A DNA stretch of 64,000 nucleotides, taken from the NCBI GenBank assembly GCA_963776735.1, contig CAVZNV010000015.1, positions 296,890 through 360,889 of the forward strand. Reading direction: 5' to 3'. Both the position numbers and the translations under genes were made by a program. The notes beneath the pieces were generated by a model. That model had not been told where the DNA came from. It searched no databases and worked only from the letters and a program-made list of their open reading frames with translations. This DNA is from PALSA-612 sp963776735 (GTDB taxonomy: Bacteria > Actinomycetota > Thermoleophilia > Gaiellales > Gaiellaceae). Positions 25,197 through 33,400 of this stretch are shown piece by piece; within the stretch, counting starts at the first letter, position 1; every line of letters begins with the position of its first letter.

Positions 25197-26252
25197 ATGA
25201 CCCCGGCGCCTCCGTTCAGGGTCGGGGTCATGCAGCTCACCATGGAGCCGCTCGAGGAGATCCTCGAGCACGCGCACGTCATGGACGAGGCCGGGTTCGA
25301 CACGATCTGGCTCGCCGAGGCCTATCCGTGGTGGCGCAAGCACTCGATGGAGGCGCGTTCGTCGACGGCGCTCTCGCCGCTCGTCGCGCGAGAGACGGAG
25401 CGTCTCGCTGTCGGCTGGGGGATCATCTCGCCGTACACGCGGCATCCCGTGCAGATCGCGATGGAGGCACGCGTGACGCAGGAGGCAGCCGGGCCGGGGC
25501 GGTTCTACCTCGGGCTCGGCGTCTCGAAGATCTTCATGCGCCACGCGGGGATCGGCGAAGGGGCGAAGCCGGTGGCGGCGATGAAAGAGGCGGCGGAGAT
25601 CATCCGCGGCGTTCTCGGCGGCGGCCCTGTCGACGTCGACGGCAAGGTGTTCTCGGCCCACGTGCCGCCGCTGGCCGACGACGCCGAGACGCCGCGGTGG
25701 GACGTGCCGCTCTACTTCGCCGGAACCGGGCCGATGATGCTGCGCGCCGCCGGGCAGGCGGCCGACGGGCTGCTGACGGCGTCGATCACGACTCCGGCGT
25801 TCGTGCGTTACGTGCGCGAGCGGGTGGCCGAGACGGGCCGCGACCCGGACTCACTCGACCTCGGCTGCACGATCGTGGCCTCGATCGACGAGGATCGCGA
25901 CCGCGGGCGCGACGGCGCACGCGAGATCGCCGGCATGTACCTCGCGAACAAGGTGCAGAACATCCAGGCCGCCGCGGACACGCTGCTCGAGTGTGCCGGG
26001 CTGACGTGCGAGGAGATCGTGCCGATCGCGGAGGCCATGGAGCGCGGCGGGCGGCTGGCGGCCAAGGCGGCGGTGACGGACGAGATCCTCGACAAGTGCA
26101 AGCCGATCGCCGGCACTCCGCAGGACTGCATCGCCGCGATCGAGGAGTACCGCGCGGCCGGCTGCACGCACGTCATGCTCGAACTCTGGGGCGCCGACCG
26201 GGCCGGCCAGCTCCGCCTCTTCGGCGAGCGCGTTCTCCCGCACGTCCGCTAG
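25197..26252 (+). CDS. Luciferase-like (LLM) F420/flavin-dependent oxidoreductase
   Basis: A 351-residue TIM-barrel oxidoreductase of the luciferase-like family (FDTIWLAEAYPWW, GRFYLGLGVSKIF, YFAGTGPMMLRAAGQAADGLL). The glycine-rich phosphate-binding segment suggests F420 or FMN. It ends the hydroxylase operon, so it may act on the same compound. A 7-bp hairpin follows the stop. Confidence 0.88.
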   Translation: MTPAPPFRVGVMQLTMEPLEEILEHAHVMDEAGFDTIWLAEAYPWWRKHSMEARSSTALSPLVARETERLAVGWGIISPYTRHPVQIAMEARVTQEAAGPGRFYLGLGVSKIFMRHAGIGEGAKPVAAMKEAAEIIRGVLGGGPVDVDGKVFSAHVPPLADDAETPRWDVPLYFAGTGPMMLRAAGQAADGLLTASITTPAFVRYVRERVAETGRDPDSLDLGCTIVASIDEDRDRGRDGAREIAGMYLANKVQNIQAAADTLLECAGLTCEEIVPIAEAMERGGRLAAKAAVTDEILDKCKPIAGTPQDCIAAIEEYRAAGCTHVMLELWGADRAGQLRLFGERVLPHVR

Positions 26253-26269
26253 AGCCGGGGCACCGGCTC
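26252..26269 (+). terminator. Short hairpin after the LLM gene
   Basis: GAGCCGG and CCGGCTC pair around a GGCA loop immediately at the stop codon. There is no U-tract, so termination is only suggested by position at the end of the operon. Confidence 0.35.
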
Positions 26270-26289
26270 GCGCGGACACCTCGAACCAC

Positions 26290-26400
26290 CGGTGTCTGAC
26301 ACCGGACCTGCCGAGGCGACGCTATGTCGAATCCAAAAGCGCTCTGAGCAGGGATTTTGGCGTGGCCGAACGGACACGGCTTAACTGCGGTGTCAGACAC
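26290..26400. repeat. Shortened copy of the dispersed repeat (copy B)
   Basis: It starts with CGGTGTCTGACACCG (26290-26304) and ends in CGGTGTCAGACAC (26388-26400), where the final bases are degenerate. It keeps a TGAGCAGGGA block seen in the 59.8-kb copy and shares TAACTGCGGTGTCAGACAC with the flank of copy A, but about 60 bp of the interior is missing. It lies in a 213-base gap with no other feature. Confidence 0.75.
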
Positions 26401-26465
26401 ACATCGCCATGGCTCGCGCAGCCCCCTCGCGCGCGGACAGGGCGCGGTTCGACTAGCCTCCCGTC

Positions 26466-26756
26466 GTGCTCGACGACCTGACGATCGACTCGTTCTCCGG
26501 GCGGGTCGGCGAGCGGTTCGGGCTCGCCGACAGCGACGGCGCGAGCCACGACCTCGAGCTCGTCGAGTGCGCGCAGCTCGGTCAGGCGGCCGTCGACCGC
26601 GTCCCGTTCTCGATCGTCTTCCTCGGCCCGCGCGAGCCGATCCTGCCGCAGCGCATCTACCCGCTGACGCACGCCGAGCTCGGCACCCGCGAGATCTTCC
26701 TCGTACCGATCTCGCAGGACGAAGACGGCACGCGCTACGAGGCCGTCTTCACCTAG
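26466..26756 (+). CDS. DUF6916-like small protein
   Basis: A 96-residue beta-rich protein with the pattern LTIDSFSGRVGERF ... VPFSIVFLG ... LPQRIYPLTHAELGT ... FLVPISQDEDG. I associate this pattern with the DUF6916 family, which often accompanies phage-tail-collar-type proteins; such genes lie just downstream on the other strand. Its stop overlaps that of the convergent acetyltransferase in a CTAG. Confidence 0.65.
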   Translation: MLDDLTIDSFSGRVGERFGLADSDGASHDLELVECAQLGQAAVDRVPFSIVFLGPREPILPQRIYPLTHAELGTREIFLVPISQDEDGTRYEAVFT

Positions 26757-27211
26757 CCCGGGCGCCAGCGCATCAGCACGTACACGGGACCGGCGTCCTC
26801 GGCGACCTCGAAGCCGAGCCGGCGGTAGAGCCGCTGCGCCGGGTTGAAGCGCTCGACGTGGATCGAGACGTCACGACCCTCGGCCTGGATGCCTTCGATC
26901 AGCTCGCGACCGACGCCGCGGCCGCGCTGTTCGGGCAGAAGCGCGATGTCGACGATGCGCGTCTCGCCGGGCCAGCGGTCGACGTAGAGCCGACCCGCGG
27001 GCTCGCCGTCGACGAGGATCACGTCGAAGCTGCACGTCGGGTAGTGCTGCCGGTAGTGCGCGTCCTGCGCGTCGAACTGGTGCCGGACGAACGCCGCTTT
27101 CTGCTCGTCCGTCCAGTCGGTGAGCGCCAGCTCGTCCGCGCGCGTGCTCCCGTACACGGCGAGCAAGAACTCCTCGTCAGCCGGCTCGACCGGCCGTAGC
27201 GAGACCGTCAC
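26753..27211 (-). CDS. GNAT family N-acetyltransferase
   Basis: A 152-residue GNAT protein with the acetyl-CoA loop LLPEQRGRGVGRELI (about residues 92-106) and the AQRLYRRLGFEVAED motif. The GTG start overlaps the stop of the glycosyltransferase (GTGA). As the last gene of the tail-collar cluster it could acetylate a sugar, the cluster's proteins, or something unrelated. Confidence 0.88.
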   Translation of the reverse strand: MTVSLRPVEPADEEFLLAVYGSTRADELALTDWTDEQKAAFVRHQFDAQDAHYRQHYPTCSFDVILVDGEPAGRLYVDRWPGETRIVDIALLPEQRGRGVGRELIEGIQAEGRDVSIHVERFNPAQRLYRRLGFEVAEDAGPVYVLMRWRPG

Positions 27212-28311
27212 GCGGCCACCTCCTCCAGCAACTCCCGCCACTGCTCGCCGATCGCGTCCCACCGGTAGCGCGGCTGCGTCGCGTTCTCGCACGCCGCCGC
27301 CGACATCGCGCGCAGGTGCTCCGGATCGGAGTAGAGCCGCTCCAGAGCCTCCGCGACGCCCTCCGCCGAGACGGTCCGCATCGCGAGCGGCGAGAAGCCC
27401 GGCACGCCCGTGTCCTCCGCCGGGACGACCTCCGCAGCGCCGGCCCATAGCTCCGCGCACGCGCTCGAGTCCGGCACGACCTGCGCCGCGCCGGTCGCCG
27501 CGTGCTCGAAGCTGACGAGCCCCCAGCCCTCGCCCAGCGCCGTGTTCACGCCGACGTGGCAGGAGTTGTAGAGCACGTTCAGCTCCGCGTCGGAGAGAGC
27601 CGAGGCCGTGACGTCGACGCGGTCGGCGATCCCGAGCCGCTCGACGAGCGCCGCGTGATCGTCGCCGTCGAGCGCGTGGTGCAGCCGCAGCCGCACGTCC
27701 GCCGGCTTGCCGCGCGCGAACAGCGCGAAGCCCTCGATCGTCAGGTCGATCCGCTTCCGCTCGAGCGGCCGGTTGGCGTTCAGCACGACGAAGCCGTCGC
27801 GCCCGCCGCCCGCGAGCGGCCGGAACGTCTCCGTGTCGACTCCGTGCGGGATCACGTCGACCGGCGCGCCAAAGAAGCCCTCCAGCTCCGCCTGCGCGAA
27901 TCGCGTGAAGGTCACGAGCCGGTCGATGCCGGCGAGCGGCGGGAGAAAGCGCGAGTCGACGATCCGCCCGTCGAGCGGCACGTACGCGACCACCCGGGCA
28001 CGGTCGCGCACGCCGGGGAGCGTGCGCATGTATGCGTGCAGCATCCAGAGGTCGTTGACGAGCAGCACGAGCCGCGCGTCGAGCTCCTCGACCACGCGAG
28101 CCGCCTGGAACGCGGCGAAGACGTCGCCGCCCTCGAGGTTCGTCGGATGCAGCGTCCAGCCGGCAACGTGACGCACTGCCCCGTGGTAGCCGAGCCCGAG
28201 CAGGTGCGGCTCCCACGCGTCCCCGAGGCGGCCGAGAACCTCCTCGAGGACACGTGTGAACCCGCTGCCGGGCAGCCAGACGCCTGCCGCTACGAGCCGC
28301 TCGCGGGCGAT
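27208..28311 (-). CDS. Group 1-type (GT4) glycosyltransferase; start uncertain
   Basis: The conserved body is clear: VWLPGSGFTRVLEEV at the N-terminus, VIPHGVDTETFRPL in the linker, LNANRPLERKRIDLTIEGF, and the C-terminal donor site GWGLVSFEHAATGAAQVVP with the E-x7-E-type pattern of GT4 retaining glycosyltransferases. No ATG, GTG or TTG occurs in frame near the expected N-terminus. The boundary given uses an ATC at 28311, directly after the stop of the upstream gene; any canonical start lies hundreds of bases into that gene. It likely glycosylates a protein or surface polymer of this cluster. Confidence 0.8.
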   Translation of the reverse strand: MARERLVAAGVWLPGSGFTRVLEEVLGRLGDAWEPHLLGLGYHGAVRHVAGWTLHPTNLEGGDVFAAFQAARVVEELDARLVLLVNDLWMLHAYMRTLPGVRDRARVVAYVPLDGRIVDSRFLPPLAGIDRLVTFTRFAQAELEGFFGAPVDVIPHGVDTETFRPLAGGGRDGFVVLNANRPLERKRIDLTIEGFALFARGKPADVRLRLHHALDGDDHAALVERLGIADRVDVTASALSDAELNVLYNSCHVGVNTALGEGWGLVSFEHAATGAAQVVPDSSACAELWAGAAEVVPAEDTGVPGFSPLAMRTVSAEGVAEALERLYSDPEHLRAMSAAACENATQPRYRWDAIGEQWRELLEEVAA

Positions 28312-28313
28312 CC

Positions 28314-28865
28314 CTACGAGCCCGACTGCACCGGCGCGTAGATCGTGTTCCCGTCGACCGTGATCGGCAGGAACCCCATCGTCAGGAGCGTGAGCTCCGA
28401 ATACGACACGGCCTCGAAGCCGGGTGCGTCGGACGCGTCCATCGTCGCGCCCAGGATGTAGCTGAACGCGCCGAGGTAGCCGGTGCCGATCTGGTTGTAG
28501 ACCTGCTCGAGGAAGGCCAGCCCGGGGCCGCCGCCGACCTTCTGCAGCAGCGCATAGAGGTCGCCCTGGGGCATGACGTTCCCCCAGGCGGCGTTGCTGA
28601 TCGCGTAGAGGAAGTACTGCGAGTTCCCGACGTACTGGTTGATGTCCGACGGCACCGTGGTTCCATCGGTCGACACGTCGTTCGCGACCACGTTGAGGTT
28701 CGTCAGGTCGACGGCGACGAGCCACATGAAGCTGTCATTCGGCTGCTGGCCGGTCGGCGAGTAGCTCTGGTCGCCGATCACGAGCTGCGACAGAGGCGGG
28801 GTGCCTTCGCCGGCATAGGTGAACACGCTGAAGGCGGTTGCGGGAACGACATTTCCGTTCGACAC
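28314..28865 (-). CDS. Hypothetical protein of the tail-collar cluster (183 aa)
   Basis: I do not recognise a family. The protein has no signal peptide, is low in charge and rich in Asn, Gln, Gly, Tyr and aromatic residues, as in fibre and secreted appendage proteins. A GAGGAGAAA ribosome-binding site precedes the GTG at 28865. The position between collar genes and a glycosyltransferase suggests an accessory or modified structural protein. Confidence 0.7.
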   Translation of the reverse strand: MSNGNVVPATAFSVFTYAGEGTPPLSQLVIGDQSYSPTGQQPNDSFMWLVAVDLTNLNVVANDVSTDGTTVPSDINQYVGNSQYFLYAISNAAWGNVMPQGDLYALLQKVGGGPGLAFLEQVYNQIGTGYLGAFSYILGATMDASDAPGFEAVSYSELTLLTMGFLPITVDGNTIYAPVQSGS

Positions 28866-28895
28866 GGGTGTTTCTCCTCTCGACTGACTGCTGGA

Positions 28896-29408
28896 TCAGG
28901 TGCGCGGCGGGTAGACGCCCTGCAGCGCGATGTTGTAGTACAGGGTCAGGTACGGCATCAGGTTGTTGTGCGGCTGGCCGTTGCCGTAGAGGCTGACGGC
29001 CGACGCGTCCATCTGCCCGTTCTGGGAGTTCGTGTAGACCGCCGTGTTCCCGAGGTTGAACTGCGGCCCCGGGGTGCGGTTGTCGCCCGGGTCGACCGTC
29101 TGCGCCTGGATGTTGTGCGTGTGCGACGGCATCTCGGTGGGGAGCAGCGTCACCGTGGTCTCGCCGCCGGTCTGGCCCAGGTCGTACAGGCTCAGTCCGG
29201 GTCCCTGGCCCGGGGCGAGGGGCACGGAGCCCTGGAGGTTCGGAAGGCCGAAGTTGCTCTTGCCGTCGCCGCCGTAGGTCGTTCCGAGCAGCGAGAAGAG
29301 CGCCGTGTTCTGCGAGATAGGGAGGATCTGCCCGTTGCACCATGCCCAGCCCTTGGGCGCGAAGTTGAACGGGAAGATGCGGATCTCTGCGACGAATGGG
29401 TCTGCCAT
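28896..29408 (-). CDS. Phage tail collar domain protein (MdpB-like), copy 1
   Basis: A 170-residue protein with the tail-collar signature FAPKGWAWCNGQILPISQNTALFSLLGTTYGGDG (spanning about residues 16-49), then LPNLQG and the C-terminal PYLTLYYNIALQGVYP. Similar microcystin-dependent-protein-like proteins are widespread in soil bacteria outside prophages; no phage genes surround it. It lacks a signal peptide. It is one of three tandem paralogues. Confidence 0.9.
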   Translation of the reverse strand: MADPFVAEIRIFPFNFAPKGWAWCNGQILPISQNTALFSLLGTTYGGDGKSNFGLPNLQGSVPLAPGQGPGLSLYDLGQTGGETTVTLLPTEMPSHTHNIQAQTVDPGDNRTPGPQFNLGNTAVYTNSQNGQMDASAVSLYGNGQPHNNLMPYLTLYYNIALQGVYPPRT

Positions 29409-29416
29409 GGCGTCTC

Positions 29417-29923
29417 CTAGGTCGGGCTCGGGTAGATGCCGAAGAGCGAGATGATGTAGTTGATCGCCAGGTACGGCTGGAGGTTGTCGTGCGGCTGGTT
29501 GCCCCCGGCGGGCGACAACGCGCCGTTGTTGAGGCTGTTGTCAGGGTCCTCCTGGATGTAGGGCAGGATGGTGCCCTGGCTGTTCGCGAGGATGCTGCCG
29601 ACGGGAGTGGCCTTGTTTCCTCCCACGCTCGTCGCCATCAGGTTGTGGTTGTGCTGCGGGATCTGCTGGGTGCTGAGGGTCACCTGCTCGACGCCGCCCG
29701 GCTGGCCGATCGTGAAGCCGTTTCCCTGGTGCAGCGGCACGCGGCCGCGGAGATCGGGCACCTGGAAGTTCGTCTGTCCGTCGCCGCCGTAGGTCGTGCC
29801 GATCAGGTTGAAGAGCGTCGCGTTCTCGTCGATCGCGAGCGTCGACCCGTCGCACATCTGCCAGCCGGCGGGGGCGAAGTTGCCCGCGAACATGCGGATC
29901 TCGCCGACGTAGGGTTGAGCCAT
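29417..29923 (-). CDS. Phage tail collar domain protein (MdpB-like), copy 2
   Basis: A 168-residue paralogue with FAPAGWQMCDGSTLAI, LIGTTYGGDGQTNFQVPD and a C-terminal YLAINYIISLFGIYPSP. The central loop differs strongly from the other two copies (about residues 85-140), the usual pattern when the outer face binds different partners. Only 8 bases separate it from copy 1. Confidence 0.9.
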   Translation of the reverse strand: MAQPYVGEIRMFAGNFAPAGWQMCDGSTLAIDENATLFNLIGTTYGGDGQTNFQVPDLRGRVPLHQGNGFTIGQPGGVEQVTLSTQQIPQHNHNLMATSVGGNKATPVGSILANSQGTILPYIQEDPDNSLNNGALSPAGGNQPHDNLQPYLAINYIISLFGIYPSPT

Positions 29924-29937
29924 AGTCCGCGTCCTCT

Positions 29938-30432
29938 CTAGTTCGGGGAGGGGAAGATGCCCTGGAGGGCGATCGAGAACGAGATCGTGAGGTACGGCTG
30001 CTCGTTCTCGTGGGCCTGCGAGCCGCCGGTGTTGGTGATCGAGTTCGTGGCGAGGTTCGTGTTGGGAGGGGCCGGCGCGTAGACCTGGTTGGCCTGGGCG
30101 AAGAAGTTCCCGGTCGGCCCGAGGTTTGCGTTCGTACCGCTTGCGTTGACCATGTGGTTGTGGGTCGGGGTCTCCTGCTGGGTGATCGTGTGGGACGCCT
30201 CGCCGCCCTTCTGGCCGACGACGAAGCCGCCGCCGACGCCCACCGAGATACGCCCGCGCAGGTCCGGGAGACCGAAGTTCACGCGTCCGTCGCCGCCGAA
30301 CGTGGTGCCGAGCAGCGAGAACAGCGCCTGGTTCTGGTTGATCGGGAGCAGCTGGCCGTTCGCGAGCGCCCAGCCTTTCGGCGCGAAGTTGAACGACATC
30401 AGCCGAATCTCCGCGAGAAACGGATCTGCCAT
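29938..30432 (-). CDS. Phage tail collar domain protein (MdpB-like), copy 3
   Basis: A 164-residue paralogue with FAPKGWALANGQLLPI, LLGTTFGGDGRVNFGLPDLRG and C-terminal PYLTISFSIALQGIFPSP. The conserved cysteine of the other copies is absent. An AAGGAG ribosome-binding site lies upstream, 33 bases after the stop of the giant protein gene, so the cluster probably forms one transcript. Confidence 0.9.
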   Translation of the reverse strand: MADPFLAEIRLMSFNFAPKGWALANGQLLPINQNQALFSLLGTTFGGDGRVNFGLPDLRGRISVGVGGGFVVGQKGGEASHTITQQETPTHNHMVNASGTNANLGPTGNFFAQANQVYAPAPPNTNLATNSITNTGGSQAHENEQPYLTISFSIALQGIFPSPN

Positions 30433-30465
30433 ACGGACTCCTTCCTTGTTGCGAGAGCTGACGGA

Positions 30466-33400
30466 CTAGAAGCCCGGGAGAGCGCAGGCAGCGCCGCCGG
30501 GAGTGTTGAAGAAGCCGCCGCCGGTCGCTGTCGTCCCTGTTTCCGTGACCGTCGGCGGGCCAGTGGGGTTCAAACCCTGGATGTAGCTGACGACGCCCGG
30601 TGCCGTGCCGTCCGCGTTTCCGGTGTAGCCGGGCATGTCGACCTTGGAGTCGAAGCGCTGGCGCAGCCGGACGTCTCCGCCGCCGCCGCCGTTGCCCGCC
30701 CCGTTGATCGTGTTGCTCTGGAACTTGAGGCAGGTGGTGAACGCCTCGCCGTTCGGGCCGTCGGCCGTCGACGTCTCGTTGTCGAGCTGGAAGCCCTGGA
30801 TCTGGTTCGGAGACGCGTTCGCGGTGCCCTGCTGGGCGACCGTGTTGTTCGTGAACGTGAAGTTGAAGACGGTCGGCTCGGCTCCGGCCGTCAGCGCGCC
30901 GTGCGGGATGACCCAGACGCCGGCTGCTCCGAGCGGGCCGTTGAACTGGTAGATCTGGTTCGAGTCGACGTCGATCGTCAGGTCGCCGCCGTCGTTCGAC
31001 TCGATGTCCAGCGCGGCAGCCTGGCCGGTCGACCCGGAGTTGGCGACGCCGGAGTTGCCGATCGTGTTGTTGCGGAAGTAGCCGGACATGTTCGCGTGGC
31101 TTTCCGCGGCGTTGATGATGACGCCGCCCATGTTGGTGTTGGGGGCGGCGCTCGGCACGTCGAAGTGGTTCGAGTTGACGTCGAAGGTCGCGGTGCCGTC
31201 GGTGTTGATGTCGAAGTCCTCCGAGCCGGGGACGACGCTCGGCTGGGTGTTGTGCACCGTGTTGCCGTGGCCGGGCTGGCCGAAGACGATGTCCATGGTC
31301 GAGCTCTGCTCGCCCTGGAAGACCACTGGCACCGTGTTCGCCCCCTGGAAGGTCGTGTCCTCGACGGTCGTGTTCAGCGTGGTCGCGCTGCCGCAGGGGT
31401 CGGTCGCGCACGCGTCGACGTACGTGCTGAAGTTGGCGCTGCCGGTGTTCTGGGTGAGACCGATCGTGTCGTTCGTGATGTTCAGCCGGTTCAGCGACCC
31501 GCCGTCGTTGGCGACGGAGAGGTTGTAGTACGCGCCGTTCGCGATCGAGTCGTTCGTGACGCTCGCGCTGCCGGTCAGGTTGCAGAAGCTGACGGCGCTG
31601 TCGTACGTCAGGTTGTTGTTGCCGTACGTGCCGGCCAGCGTCGAGTGGTCGAGCGTGAACCCGGTCACGCCGTAGCCGAGGATCCCGAAGTTCCCGAACG
31701 TGCCCGGGAAGGTCATGTCGGTGAAGGACGGGCTCTTGGTCGAGTTCATGAAGATGCCGACGCCGACCGGGCCGCCGGAGGTCGCGACCGCGGCGCAGTT
31801 CGCCGAGGCCAGGTCGGAGCCGGTGATGCCGGTGATCGACCCGCCCGAGCCGGCCGTGACGCCGGAGCCGGTCACGGTCAGGCCGCCGCTCGCCCCGGTC
31901 GTGTCGAGCACGATGCCGTGACTGCCGCCGTTGGCGGTGATCGAGAGGAAGTTCAGGCCCGAGGCGCTGATCGTCGTGTGCTCCACGTTGAGCGCCGTCC
32001 CGGTCGTGGTCGAGATCGTGTTGCTCGAGCCGGTGACGTCGATCGTGCCGCCGCCGGTCGCCTCGAACCCGTGTCCGCTCGTCGTCGTCGACGCCAGCCC
32101 GCCGCCCGAGAAGTGGATCGTCGCGCCCGTGTTGCTCGTCGCAGCGACGGCGTCGTTCGCGCTCGTGCTCAGCGTCTTCGTCCCGCCGCTGAAGGTGTAC
32201 GTGCCGCCGGTGTTGCTGGCGAGCTTGATGCCGGCCGCCGAGCTCGTCGCCGACAGGTTCCCGGACAGGCCCACCGAGCCGCCGGTGTTCGACTCGATGT
32301 CCACGAGCTGGCCGGAGCTCGTCTTCGAGATCGCGCCGGAGTCGCTGACGGTCGCGTTGCTGGCGTTGACGTTGAACGCCGTGCCGGTCGTCGGGTTCGT
32401 GACCGGGCTCGAGTTCAGGTTCATCGTCCCGGACGAGCCGTTCGTGATGCTGACGGCTGCGCTGCCGCCGTTCAGCGTCGAGCCGTTGACGAGCGTGTAC
32501 GTGCCGTCGGCGTTGTTGAACACGAGGCCGGTTCCGCCGGTCGCGCTCAGCGAGCCGGTCTGGAAGGTCAGCGTGCCGGTGTGGCCACTGTCGACGTTCA
32601 ACAGCGCCCCGGTACCGCTCTGGCTCAGGCTGCCGCTGTCGGTGACGCTTACGCTGCCGCCGGAGACCGAGAACGCCGCGTGGGTCGCGCTGGCGGCAAT
32701 CGTTCCGGCGTTGAACGGCAGCGTGCCGGTCACGCTGTCCAGGGTGACGCCTGTGCCGTTCGCGCCCGTCGACGCCGAGACGCTGTCGAGGCTCGAGCCG
32801 GCGCCGATCGCGCCATTACCCAGGAACATCGCGCCGCCAGTGCTGGTGTTGTCGATCGTCGTGTTCGAGATCGTGAGCGTGCCGAAGCTCGGGCCGCTGA
32901 GGGTATTGCCAGATGAGCCGCCGAGGGTGACACCTTTGACGTGGTTGCCGCTGGCGAGGACAAGCGCGTCCCCGCCCGAGAAGCTGGTCGAGATCGTCGG
33001 GTTCGTGTTCGCGCCGGGCAGCGAGACGCTGTCGGGCGCGAGCGTGAACGGCAGGTTGCTCGCAAGCGCGACGCCCTGGCCGATCAGGTACTCGCTGTTC
33101 TTCAGCGTGACGCCGTTGGCGTCGCTGCGTGTGTACGTCCCGCTGTAGAAGAAGAGCACGCCGCCGGTGTTGCGGCTCGACGGGACGTCCGAGAGCGCCG
33201 TGTACGGGTGGTCGAGCGAGCCGGTCTTCGGCGAGACGGCCGAGGAGCCGTTCACGAAGATGATCTGGTTCGTGACGTTCAGCGTCACCGTCGCGGTGTC
33301 GGAGCCGGTCGTGTTCGTCAGCGTGTACTTGAAGGTGTCGGTGCCGCCGGCGGGCGGGACGGCCGGCGGGTCGTAGTGGAAGCTGCCGTCCGAGTTCAGG

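Noticed and set aside
28896..30432. Prophage remnant suggested by tail-collar genes
   Set aside because: No integrase, terminase, capsid, portal, lysis or tape-measure gene is nearby; collar-domain proteins of this type are common outside prophages.
30010..32916. 968-codon + strand open frame
   Set aside because: It is antisense to the giant Ig-repeat protein and collar genes, which show clear domains and signals.
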